Positions 55,850 through 64,000 of a DNA stretch of 64,000 nt are shown in pieces; position 1 is the first letter of the stretch, and every line of letters begins with the position of its first letter. A program made the translations under genes and the position numbers. The notes beneath the pieces are model-generated. The model did no database searches and was not told where the DNA came from. It saw only the letters and a program-made list of their open reading frames with translations. Where the stretch lies: NCBI RefSeq assembly GCF_000019525.1, contig NC_010506.1, positions 496,001 through 560,000 of the forward strand, written 5' to 3'. This DNA is from Shewanella woodyi ATCC 51908. GTDB taxonomy: Bacteria > Pseudomonadota > Gammaproteobacteria > Enterobacterales > Shewanellaceae.

Positions 55850-57784
55850 TTACCTAGAGTTAAGGTTGTTACCATAACAGCTTGCCTGAGGTAAGGGAGT
55901 GTCCTCTGTTATCGTTAACTCTTCAAAGCGTGCTGAGATTTGTTGATAAAGCTCAGGATATTTAAGTCGTAGCAATGCTAATGCTCTTTTATGGTAGCTG
56001 TGTACTGGTGGCGATAGTTGCATCAATGACTCTAGGTAATCCAATACTGTATTGGGGTTGAAGTGATAGCTTGAATCAATTATTAGGTACAAAGGGTCTA
56101 TGCCAATAGGGTTAAGGTGATAGTCAGCTCTTTGACTGACTAGATAGCTAAGTAGTTCTAGGTTTCGCTTTTCTACACTAAGATAAATAAGGCTTTTTCC
56201 TGTGTGATCCATTCCTGTTATGTCAATTCCATTGATGCGTAACTCTTCGAAGTATGCTGAATTGCTACGACCAAACATCATTAAGAGATTGAAATCTATC
56301 TGTTCCTGTTTAAGTTGACTGCTCTGAAGAGGCTGATAATACGCTGTATCCCATGGGATAATTTGGTAGAAAAACCATCGTAATTGCTCTTCTGTTAAGT
56401 TAGCCGATTCAATGGCTTTTATCGCCTCGAGAATATTATTCTTACGAAGGTGTAGAGCAAAGACCTCGGACTCTAGCTCTTTATTTTTTGGGCGGGAATA
56501 TCGAAGATAAGATGTTTGAGTTGCCATAAAGCAATCTGCTAATACCGGATCGATACTGTTAAGATTAGCAGCATTAACTTCCCTATTCTCATTCTTGAGT
56601 TGAACTGTGTAGTGACTGAGGTTTTTTGGTTGCCATCTTTTATCAACTGCCGAGACTTTAGCCTTACAGGTATGTAATTGTTCTTGTGTAACCTCTTTCT
56701 CAAGTAATAGAGCTCGCTCCTGGCTGAGCTTAACAATCAGTTTTGCATCAGGATCGAAAGCTAGTTTTTCTCTAGTTTGTACTTGAGTGAGATCTAGCTG
56801 ATAGTGAGCCGATAATGAAGCGAGTTGTTCCTCTGTAAACTTATAATAATTTCTTGGGTAGCCCCCTGATACTAGTTGATCTGTTTGGGTTTCGAAAAAG
56901 GCGGGTGCATTGAGGCTTTGTAGTTGTTCAATAATATTGACCTGACGAATAACAGCATCACTCTCAATGTTCTTTCCTAGTACGTAGGTTAGTTTGGCTA
57001 AAGCATGTTCCATAGTTGAACCAAGGTAAGGATCGTTAGATATATTACTGTGCCGTTGTAATAGCTGATTGACGATATTGTTGCGTCCTTCAAAAGCAGC
57101 TACATCAATCAATAGCAGTTGCTCATCACTAATTGTTTCATAGCCAAGTAGTTGGTTAATATCATCTAATCTATTTATGGCTTCAGTTAAGATGTGTTGA
57201 GATACCTCTTCTTGTTCGATTAACCAAGCGACATCATCAATGCTCAGTTCAGTGGTTTTTATAAGCTGTAATGCCGCTTTTTCGGTTAGATTGGTAATGT
57301 TTTCTAATGCGGGGTTGGGGACAGCAACTGTAAAGCTAAAATCTTCAGGTAAGTCAGGAATTTCAACTTTTAGCAATTCATTTATTTTTAAAATATTTAG
57401 GTTCAGAGTTGATTGTTTCTTTAACTGTTCTGCACGCCAACTTGCAGCGAAATTAGAGTTTGAGAAGTGGTCGATTGCCGATGTGATCTCATCAACCGAA
57501 TATCCCTCATCTAAATATTTACTCCAATTTTGTTTGCGCCCAAAATCATTACTTTTAACATAGTTATTTTTGATGAGCTGTTTGCACTTCTGATAACTGA
57601 ATACGGGTTTGTTGGAGTAATTTAGTATTACTGTCTCAGTTATATTAGCTGTGTTGAGGTTAGCTTCAGTATTAACATGCTCAATATGAGTTGGAGCTAT
57701 CTGGGGGCTAGGCCATAAAAAATACGATGTTATTGCCACAACGAGTGTGATGATGAAGATGAGCTCAATATGTATTCGTTTCAC
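55850..57784 (-). CDS. Membrane-anchored protein with helical, ankyrin-like repeats
   Basis: 644 residues, start GTG. A single N-terminal membrane segment (IELIFIITLVVAITSYFLW) is followed by a large periplasmic, mostly helical region. The C-terminal part has ankyrin-like phrases (ELRINGIDITGMDHTGKSLIYLSVEKRNLELLSYLVSQRADYHLNPIGIDPLYLII); earlier LLLIDVAAFEGRNNIVNQLLQRHSNI is similar. No enzyme motif is seen. It stands alone, converging on the aminotransferase gene. The function is unknown. Confidence 0.75.
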   Translation of the reverse strand: MKRIHIELIFIITLVVAITSYFLWPSPQIAPTHIEHVNTEANLNTANITETVILNYSNKPVFSYQKCKQLIKNNYVKSNDFGRKQNWSKYLDEGYSVDEITSAIDHFSNSNFAASWRAEQLKKQSTLNLNILKINELLKVEIPDLPEDFSFTVAVPNPALENITNLTEKAALQLIKTTELSIDDVAWLIEQEEVSQHILTEAINRLDDINQLLGYETISDEQLLLIDVAAFEGRNNIVNQLLQRHSNISNDPYLGSTMEHALAKLTYVLGKNIESDAVIRQVNIIEQLQSLNAPAFFETQTDQLVSGGYPRNYYKFTEEQLASLSAHYQLDLTQVQTREKLAFDPDAKLIVKLSQERALLLEKEVTQEQLHTCKAKVSAVDKRWQPKNLSHYTVQLKNENREVNAANLNSIDPVLADCFMATQTSYLRYSRPKNKELESEVFALHLRKNNILEAIKAIESANLTEEQLRWFFYQIIPWDTAYYQPLQSSQLKQEQIDFNLLMMFGRSNSAYFEELRINGIDITGMDHTGKSLIYLSVEKRNLELLSYLVSQRADYHLNPIGIDPLYLIIDSSYHFNPNTVLDYLESLMQLSPPVHSYHKRALALLRLKYPELYQQISARFEELTITEDTPLPQASCYGNNLNSR

Positions 57785-57933
57785 TAAGGTTTGTCCCTAA
57801 AGCTGAGTGGCATTACTCCCTTATTTGTTATCAAAAGGAGCCATAGAGATATGTTCTATGGCTCTGAGTTTACTAGTTTTAATACTTCAGGGAAAACACT
57901 GTAATAGCATATAATTGTATCAATATTAATGTT

Positions 57934-59064
57934 TTACAACGCCAGTGCCATCTCTCTTTGGGTCTCTGTTCTCCACCAATACTCTGTAGTGCTTAGTTGG
58001 CTCGTGTTAAGCTGATTGTTTTTCAGCGTTAAGCCTTGCCCCATCATAGGTGTTGCCAGCTTTACATCCGTGTCATTAGCGAGCTTAACGATGCGCTCTA
58101 ATGGTTCATACCAAGAGTGAAAGGCGAGGTCGAAGGTGCCATTATGGATAGGCATCATGGTCTCTCCCCTTAGATCGATATGGGCTTGAAGGCTCTGCTC
58201 CGGCGTCATATGTATCGTTGGCCAATCGGCATCGTAGGCGCCAGTTTCGACCATGGTCAAAGTGAAGGGGCCAAAACGATCGCCAATCTCCTTAAAGCCT
58301 GCAAAGTAGCCTGAGTCGCCACTAAAATAGATCTTGTTCTGCTGTGATTCAATCACGTATGAAGCCCACAGTGTCTCATTCTTATCGAATATGCCACGAC
58401 CGGAAAAGTGTTGAGTTGGCATCGCTGTGATCTTAGTGCTGCCCAGATTAAAGGACTCCCACCAATCCAGAGACTGAACCTTGTTTGCCGCTACGCCCCA
58501 TCTCAATAGGTGCTTATCGACTCCCAAAGGCACGATAAATTGAGTTGATGTAGAGGCTAAGTGCTTAATGGTCGCCTTATCTAAATGATCATAGTGATCG
58601 TGGCTGATCAGTACGCCATCTATCTCTGGCAGATCCTTAAGTGAGATAGGCGTTGGGTGAAAACGCTTAGGGCCAATAAAGCTAAAGGGAGAGGCGCGCT
58701 CACTAAATACTGGATCGATAAGCCACTTCTTGCCATCAAGTTGCATAAAAATACTCGAGTGGCCCAGACGGATCACCATATCTTGGTCGCTGGGTAGCTC
58801 CATTAACTGTTTACTGGTGAGCTCGATAATTGGCTGCATCTGCTCTGGTTCAGCATCGACTCGCTTCTCTGTGGCGTAACGCATTAACAGCGGCAAAATT
58901 GCCGTCTCTTCAGTGAAATCTGCTGCTGTGTTGATGTAACCCCCCTTGTCACTGTGGTGTGTACCTTTTGCGTTATTAATACTTGGCTCAATTGAAGATG
59001 TGGTCATGGTTAGCATGGCGCCTCCGAAAATTAACGTTAGGGTGATAGCAATGAGTGGTTTCAT
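57934..59064 (-). CDS. MBL-fold metallo-hydrolase, NAPE-PLD/UlaG-like
   Basis: 376 residues with an N-terminal hydrophobic segment (PLIAITLTLIFGGAMLTM) that suggests export or membrane anchoring. The metallo-beta-lactamase site HDHYDHLD is near residue 153; supporting motifs are VIRLGHSSIFMQLDGKKWLIDPVFSERASPF, MPTQHFSGRG, YFSGDSGYFAGF and MPIHNGTFDLAFH. This pattern fits phospholipase D-like N-acyl-phosphatidylethanolamine hydrolases and UlaG-type lactonases; the substrate is unknown. Divergent from a TetR regulator, with a strong palindrome between them. Confidence 0.88.
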   Translation of the reverse strand: MKPLIAITLTLIFGGAMLTMTTSSIEPSINNAKGTHHSDKGGYINTAADFTEETAILPLLMRYATEKRVDAEPEQMQPIIELTSKQLMELPSDQDMVIRLGHSSIFMQLDGKKWLIDPVFSERASPFSFIGPKRFHPTPISLKDLPEIDGVLISHDHYDHLDKATIKHLASTSTQFIVPLGVDKHLLRWGVAANKVQSLDWWESFNLGSTKITAMPTQHFSGRGIFDKNETLWASYVIESQQNKIYFSGDSGYFAGFKEIGDRFGPFTLTMVETGAYDADWPTIHMTPEQSLQAHIDLRGETMMPIHNGTFDLAFHSWYEPLERIVKLANDTDVKLATPMMGQGLTLKNNQLNTSQLSTTEYWWRTETQREMALAL

Positions 59065-59090
59065 TATCTGTCCATCTATTTAGTTAAACA

Positions 59091-59117
59091 AAGTAAACTA
59101 TACGGTGTAGTTTACTT
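59091..59117. promoter_or_regulatory. Palindromic operator between MBL and TetR genes
   Basis: AAGTAAACTA and TAGTTTACTT are perfect 10-base inverted repeats separated by seven bases. A related half-site AGTAAACT occurs at about 59131. It is the likely binding site of the TetR protein encoded at 59196. Confidence 0.75.
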
Positions 59118-59195
59118 AAAGTTGTGTAAAAGTAAACTGGTCAGTGTAAAATATTGATGTGCTATTGTTGTTTTGAAAAGTAAGAGACTGAAATA

Positions 59196-59801
59196 ATGGA
59201 TAAAAAAATATCACGTTCTGAGCTAAAACGTCGTGCCATCATAGGTGCTGCCATGTCTGAGTTTCAGACTAAAGGGTTTAAAGCGACCAGTATGGATGAT
59301 GTGGCCAAACGTGCTGAAGTGTCTAAGCGTACGGTTTATAACCACTTTTCAAGTAAAGAAGCACTGTTTAGTGCAATCATTTTGGAGATGATGGCACTCT
59401 TGTGTGCATTTGAGTATTTTACTTTCTCAGATGATATTGCTCTTGAGGTTCAGCTAGAAAAACTAGTGGATATAGAGGTTGAGCAGTTAAAGTCTCAGGC
59501 ATTTATGGATATGGCTAGGGTGATTATCGCTGAAGCTGTGCACTCTCCAGAGTTGATCCAAGGTGCAATGGATGAGTTTAATAAGCAGGAAACACCGCTA
59601 AACACATGGTTTCAAGCTGCTTTAGAAGCTGGAGCGCTTAAGGGTCAAAGCCATGAGATCATAGTGACGCAATTTGTTGGGGTGATTAAGGCCTTCTGTT
59701 TTTGGCCTCAGTTGCTGCAAGGGGCTGCATTTCCCTCTGATGAGGAGGTGGTAGCGATAAAGAAAACAGTGGTTGAGATGGTATTGAAGCAATACAGCTA
59801 G
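59196..59801 (+). CDS. TetR family repressor
   Basis: 201 residues. The N-terminal HTH (GAAMSEFQTKGFKATSMDDVAKRAEVSKRTVYNHFSSKEALFSAII) is a textbook TetR DNA-binding domain, and the C-terminal helices form an AcrR-C-like ligand domain (FMDMARVIIAEAVHSPELI). It probably represses the divergent MBL-fold gene and itself through the palindrome at 59091-59117. Confidence 0.92.
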   Translation: MDKKISRSELKRRAIIGAAMSEFQTKGFKATSMDDVAKRAEVSKRTVYNHFSSKEALFSAIILEMMALLCAFEYFTFSDDIALEVQLEKLVDIEVEQLKSQAFMDMARVIIAEAVHSPELIQGAMDEFNKQETPLNTWFQAALEAGALKGQSHEIIVTQFVGVIKAFCFWPQLLQGAAFPSDEEVVAIKKTVVEMVLKQYS

Positions 59802-59831
59802 CTTCAATTCACTTTTAAAAAGTCTTTATTG

Positions 59832-59874
59832 AAAAGGTCTGATTAGCGTAAAAACGACTAATCAGACCTTTTTA
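59832..59874. terminator. Bidirectional terminator
   Basis: AAAAGGTCTGATTAG/CTAATCAGACCTTTTT forms a 15-bp stem with an 11-base loop, between the convergent TetR and DUF1566 genes. Confidence 0.9.
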
Positions 59875-59915
59875 GATATTAAACATTCACTTAGATTTTA
59901 TAACGATTGGTATTA

Positions 59916-62900
59916 CTACTGATCTCTAACCAAGCGAACCGATGCTGCAGTGTATGTTTTCGAAGTACTGTTGTAACTTTGCCCATTATAGAAAAACAGA
60001 TGCTCTGCTTTATTTGAGTCATTAGGGTTGGTGGTACTTGACCAAAAAGCTGACTGTAGAGGGGTATTAGGGAAGTAAGCACCATTGATCATTGGCGTGG
60101 CGTAATTGGTGTCTACTAAGCCTTCTAACTCCTCAATTGTGGGGAGTCGCCAACCATCGGCCGAACCACAGAAATCAGCGTTATTGACACTATCCTCAAA
60201 GCGTTGCGAATTGCAGAATGTGCTACTGTCATTTGCATCAAAACCGAAGCAAAAATTGCCTGAAGTGTTTGCACCTGAGAAGCCACCATTGGTTGTCGGG
60301 TCAGGATCAAACCAAGCATAAACATCATCGGCGTCATGCAAGCTCTCTTTCTTTATACCGTTGCTGTTGCGTTTCACTTCCCAGATAAGGTTGGTGGCGA
60401 CATCTTTAACACATGACCACTGGGTGCCCTCACTTTCACTACCTGTATCGCTCCATGGAAGTGTCTGCTCTGCAAGTGGGTTACCATTATCGTCTAGCTT
60501 GATAAAGGGCGCCGTTGTTTCTTGGATCACAGGGAGGTTTGACAGAAGCTCATGGGTTACTGCTATCGATCCAACATTAATAGCGGGTCCAACGCCGCCA
60601 ACAGTGCCTGTTCCACCAGAGTTGTCGACCACATCCTGTGTCGTACAAGCACCTAAATGACCTATAAATTCAAGTCTCCCTTTAACCGCTCCACCACTTG
60701 GGCCTGAGACATTTTGAACGCCAAGTTCAAGATTAAAGTCAACGCCATTACCGGTACCTGAAAAAGTGTTACTGCCACTTTCACTTGGGCCCCAAGATGC
60801 CATTGTTGACTGGCTATACTGGGTACGAGAAACGATTCGGTTAGCTGTTTGATTGGTGAGGTTGTTTAAGTCGATGTAACCCATATTGTCTGACTTAAAC
60901 TCATCGATAACGACCTTGCCGCCACCACATGAGCAAAAGTCTTGATTTAACTTGTGGGTGACGTTTGATGCGCTACCAAAATCAAACCATGACAAAGCAC
61001 CATCCCAGACAATGCCTTGGTACTGAGTACCATCAAACACATTATTCACAACAGGAGGGTTCCCCGCACTGTTTGCCCAAGAGTTCGCAAGGCTGAGATC
61101 TACCGTCACATACTCACTGCAGCTCTCTGGTAATACGTCAGTGTAAATGACTTCATTACACTGGTCAGTTACCGTGGGGTCGTTTGGATCACAATCATCA
61201 TCATTGAGAGCGCCGTCACCATCTAAATCGATAGGAGTCGAGTCTGGATTGGTAGGATCGCTACCAGCATCTTTCTCCTCTTCGTCACAATAGCCATCAC
61301 CATCGGTATCTACACAAGGTTGATCCCCTGTATTGATACATAGCTGAAGTAACGTGGTATCGACCTCTGTATTTTCAGAGACCAAAATATCAAGTCCTGA
61401 TCCACTTGCGTTGGCAGAGTTTAGAATGGTAAGTAGGTTAGGTGTTGTCGGTAGGCTGGGAATATTAAATAGACCATCAATAATATACGCCGCGCCGCCG
61501 TTTAGCGTGCCATTAGGCCATTGAGTCACTAATGCTCCCGGTGCGGTTGTTGTAAACCCTGTGACCATATTATTTAGCGGTGTATTGGCCAAAAACACTT
61601 TATCGTTGGCGGCACTTGGGCTGGTTGCTCGTGCATTGATCATAAACTGGGCTTTAGTGATACTGCTGCCACTAGGTAAAGCTAACGTGTCAATAAAAGT
61701 GCTGTCTTTTGCCTCAATTTGATCGTAGGTAACAAGCGTGCCAGTGAGTGATGACAAAGCGGTACTTGGGGTATTTTGATCAGAACCTGGTGTGAAATCA
61801 TCAGGCTCACCGCCTACTATTTCGTAGTAAGTCTCGCCTTGTTCTGCATTACAAGTAAACTTCTCTGTTAGAACAGAGATCACCTCTTTGACTGGTGTTT
61901 CTATCGGTTTTTGTGGCGCTTTTACACGGCAGGCAGCGACGGCAACAAAATCAACATTGGTGGTTGGCATCATCACCAGATCCAGATCGGTTTGCCCTGC
62001 GTGTAGTTTATCGAGAAGCGACTGGGTCCCCGCTTGGTTCTGTATGTTTTGTAAGTTTTCAAAATATACATTGGGTGAGACAGACTGCCAACTGCTTCTG
62101 ATATCACTCACTGTCCCGCTGACATTGGCGTTTGAGCTTATGTTTGTTGCATCACCAATGGCGAAAATATCGAAGTAATTAGGGGTATCTGAAAGCGTAA
62201 AACCACGCTCTTTTAGCCCCATAACCAACAGACCATTGGTGAGGTCACTGGGTAAATTACTTAAGGTGTCTGCAAATATATTGGGGTTCGCAGGGGATAT
62301 GCTGGCATCAAAATCATAGGGATGAACTAGGTTATTGGGTACAGTTCCTAACCAAGCGGTCAATGCAGCAGATGGGGATGTATTTTCTATGTTCGTTGTA
62401 GCGAAATTATCCCCTACACCATACATAAAGACCTGTTTTTCTTCGTCATCTTTACATGTTAATTGCTCAAACGCTTTTTCAAAGGGAAGCGGTTCTTTTT
62501 CACGGCTCCTGATGTTGTAAGCGATGTTACCGGCTTCTTTTTGGGTCAAGCGAAACATCTCATCGGTTACTGTTGATTCAACTTGGAGTTTAGGTATTTG
62601 TGCAACACAAGAGCCACCATCATAGGCGGTAATACAGGGCACTATGTTTGATAAATCGATTGGCGGATATGGGTCATCTGGGTTGCCTTCGCAATACTCA
62701 GGTACTCGGTCACAGATACTTTGAGAATGAAGGGTGAGATCCACTAATGACTCGGCCATCGCTTTAATGTCAGCATCATAGGCTTGTTTTAACGATAAGC
62801 CGTTGCCACCTAACTGCTCAAGGTTTGAGTTGAATGCTTGCAATATGGCTTCATTTTGCTGACCACTGCCATCAAGCTTAAAGTTTTGCGCTAAATAACT

Positions 62901-63374
62901 TTTAGCTTCCTTTAGGTTTAATGGGATTGCGTGACCACAGCACCAATCCTCTCCTAGCTCTTGTGCATATTGCACGACACCAAGAGCCAGTAGGTTGAAT
63001 GGTGATGCTTCCTCTTCTCCTACTGGGAACGACATAAACCGTTTACCCTCGAAAGCGATAAAACTCCCTATGCCTGTTGCTTCAGGTGGCGCTAGCTCAA
63101 TTAATACTCGTGCGTCTGGCGCGAGCTTATCAATGTCGATCCCTTTGTAAACTTCGGTGATCGCCACTGGGGTTGCATCGCAGGTAAAATCTGCATCTTC
63201 ATCTATACAGGCTTTTACCTGAAATGAATCGGGGATCCCTTTTAATTCTGTTTTGGGTTCAATGACTGGATTGGGCTTCTCTGGTTCTGGCGTGGTGCTT
63301 TTATCGCTGCCTCCACACGCCCCCAGTCCCGTTATCATGATAAGTAAAATACTTAATCTTGTTAAAACATTCAT
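59916..63374 (-). CDS. Large lipoprotein with Ca-binding repeats and DUF1566 domain
   Basis: 1152 residues from the ATG at 63374 (GAGGAG six bases upstream). The lipoprotein signal has Cys20 (GLGAC) followed by GGSDKST. Middle regions include calcium-binding thrombospondin-3-like repeats (DTDGDGYCDEEEKDAGSDP, DLDGDGALNDDDCDPND). The C-terminal about 170 residues form a DUF1566 (Lcl-like) domain: NLIWEVKR, ADDVYAWF, DGWRLPTIEELEGLVD, FWSSTTNP and VRLVRDQ. Probably an outer-membrane, surface-exposed protein. A TonB-dependent receptor gene lies upstream on the same strand, separated by about 500 bases. Confidence 0.85.
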   Translation of the reverse strand: MNVLTRLSILLIMITGLGACGGSDKSTTPEPEKPNPVIEPKTELKGIPDSFQVKACIDEDADFTCDATPVAITEVYKGIDIDKLAPDARVLIELAPPEATGIGSFIAFEGKRFMSFPVGEEEASPFNLLALGVVQYAQELGEDWCCGHAIPLNLKEAKSYLAQNFKLDGSGQQNEAILQAFNSNLEQLGGNGLSLKQAYDADIKAMAESLVDLTLHSQSICDRVPEYCEGNPDDPYPPIDLSNIVPCITAYDGGSCVAQIPKLQVESTVTDEMFRLTQKEAGNIAYNIRSREKEPLPFEKAFEQLTCKDDEEKQVFMYGVGDNFATTNIENTSPSAALTAWLGTVPNNLVHPYDFDASISPANPNIFADTLSNLPSDLTNGLLVMGLKERGFTLSDTPNYFDIFAIGDATNISSNANVSGTVSDIRSSWQSVSPNVYFENLQNIQNQAGTQSLLDKLHAGQTDLDLVMMPTTNVDFVAVAACRVKAPQKPIETPVKEVISVLTEKFTCNAEQGETYYEIVGGEPDDFTPGSDQNTPSTALSSLTGTLVTYDQIEAKDSTFIDTLALPSGSSITKAQFMINARATSPSAANDKVFLANTPLNNMVTGFTTTAPGALVTQWPNGTLNGGAAYIIDGLFNIPSLPTTPNLLTILNSANASGSGLDILVSENTEVDTTLLQLCINTGDQPCVDTDGDGYCDEEEKDAGSDPTNPDSTPIDLDGDGALNDDDCDPNDPTVTDQCNEVIYTDVLPESCSEYVTVDLSLANSWANSAGNPPVVNNVFDGTQYQGIVWDGALSWFDFGSASNVTHKLNQDFCSCGGGKVVIDEFKSDNMGYIDLNNLTNQTANRIVSRTQYSQSTMASWGPSESGSNTFSGTGNGVDFNLELGVQNVSGPSGGAVKGRLEFIGHLGACTTQDVVDNSGGTGTVGGVGPAINVGSIAVTHELLSNLPVIQETTAPFIKLDDNGNPLAEQTLPWSDTGSESEGTQWSCVKDVATNLIWEVKRNSNGIKKESLHDADDVYAWFDPDPTTNGGFSGANTSGNFCFGFDANDSSTFCNSQRFEDSVNNADFCGSADGWRLPTIEELEGLVDTNYATPMINGAYFPNTPLQSAFWSSTTNPNDSNKAEHLFFYNGQSYNSTSKTYTAASVRLVRDQ

Positions 63375-63380
63375 CTTCAA

Positions 63381-63699
63381 CTCCTCATTGAGCGTAAATT
63401 TATTCTTGTTAAGCCGTCCATTGGTTCGCCTTTTTTGACGCTTTTCCTAGGATTTGTTGGCATATTTGACGATATCAGTGCTGAGGAATTTCTCTTTAAA
63501 ATACAAGGGAAAAAAGAGGGGGAGTTTGAAATTTACCCAATTTTACCTATGGGGAAATCTTTATAAAACAATATGTTGGTGGTTTCTTTAGAGAAGGGAT
63601 GATGAAAGTGGTAAAAAGAGATTGTGCTCTATCCAAGCAGGTTTTCTTTAGAGTTTAGACTCGCTGCCATGTTAAGCAGCGAGTTGATTTAAGTAGGCG
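63381..63699. other. Intergenic upstream of the DUF1566 lipoprotein
   Basis: AT-rich leader of the lipoprotein gene with an inverted repeat CTCGCTGC/GCAGCGAG at about 63660-63682. No gene seen. Confidence 0.5.
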
Positions 63700-63891
63700 T
63701 TAAAAAGTGTAATCAAGTTTTACCCAAGCGGTACGGCCTGGCTCATGTGGCTTTGATTACATAGATTCGCTGCCTGTATCTGGCAGTATGTTAGCTTAAA
63801 AAGTGTAATCTAACTTTACCCAAGCGGTACGGCCTGGTTCATGTGGCTTTGATTACATAGATTCGCTGCCCGTATCCTGCAGTATGTTAGC
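63700..63891. repeat. Two 96-bp tandem copies of a TonB receptor gene 3' end
   Basis: Units begin at 63700 and 63796, exactly 96 bases apart, and the real gene end begins at 63892 in the same phase. Each unit reads on the minus strand as HEPGRTAWVKLDYTF plus TAA, like the genuine C terminus. Upstream in each unit GSESM is followed by another TAA. The two units differ at only a handful of positions. Confidence 0.92.
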
Positions 63892-64000
63892 TTAAAAAGT
63901 GTAATCAAGTTTTACCCAAGCGGTACGGCCTGGTTCATGAACCTGAAACATAGGCTCGCTGCCCGGTACATCATTACCTGCACCAGAGCGGCTGATATGC
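63892..64000 (-). CDS. TonB-dependent receptor, 3' end (cut by window end)
   Basis: Only the last 35 residues are inside the window. The end PGRTAWVKLDYTF is a typical C-terminal beta-signal (alternating residues with final Phe) of TonB-dependent outer-membrane receptors. The stop is at 63894-63892. The ligand cannot be inferred from this part. The tandem copies of this gene end follow immediately. Confidence 0.75.
   Translation of the reverse strand, partial: HISRSGAGNDVPGSEPMFQVHEPGRTAWVKLDYTF

Overview
The window looks like a chromosome segment of a marine gammaproteobacterium, most likely Shewanella. This is inferred from gene order (srkA-dsbA; tandem YihG-type acyltransferases; cyoABCDE; ilvY/ilvC/ilvGMEDA with an attenuator), from the intergenic repeat style and from protein character. 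No database search was possible, so species is not claimed.

Layout. 1-10.6 kb is core genome: the 3' end of srkA, dsbA, zapB, a DUF1223 protein, two tandem small outer-membrane barrels, a long-type branched-chain aminotransferase, a small lipoprotein, two acyltransferases and yifB/comM. 10.6-18.2 kb is an accessory island inserted at the 5' end of yifB. It is bounded by a 120-bp direct repeat (118/120 identical) made of the yifB start and its leader. Its cargo is two membrane proteins, a wrecked endonuclease I gene, a KAP-family P-loop NTPase and two zinc-ribbon proteins of unknown function. 18.4-25.9 kb holds an intact bax-like glucosaminidase followed by a second accessory segment. That segment carries a radical-SAM sulfatase maturase, a serine-type sulfatase, an amidohydrolase and a divergent AraC regulator. 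It is bounded by a 514-bp direct repeat of the bax 3' half, with about 15 substitutions and no gaps. bax is thus bracketed by two insertions that both left a broken copy of the host gene at the far edge.

26-35 kb carries a large lipoprotein, a GST, a LysR regulator, a DsbA-like/GspC-like fusion lipoprotein, a 315-bp MITE with perfect 16-bp ends, and a PPC-PPC-SGNH hydrolase divergent from an AraC regulator. 35-41 kb is the cyoABCDE cytochrome bo3-type oxidase operon with heme O synthase. 41-45 kb has an AhpD-like protein under a promoter flanked by two palindromes, a DUF2024 protein, a Rof-like protein, cysE and a diguanylate cyclase. 44-54 kb is branched-chain amino-acid biosynthesis: ilvY divergent from ilvC, then leader peptide-attenuator-ilvG-ilvM-ilvE-ilvD-ilvA. 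A REP/BIME pair and a 14-copy 7-bp tandem repeat lie between ilvE and ilvD. 54-64 kb has a class V aminotransferase, a membrane-anchored protein of unknown function, a metallo-beta-lactamase-fold protein with a divergent TetR regulator, and a large DUF1566 lipoprotein. It ends with a triplicated 96-bp unit derived from the 3' end of a TonB-dependent receptor gene that runs off the window.

The most interesting material is the two repeat-bounded insertions around bax, the uncharacterised KAP NTPase/zinc-ribbon/membrane-protein cargo, and the tandem copies of the receptor 3' end. No tRNA, rRNA, CRISPR array, integrase or transposase gene was recognised.
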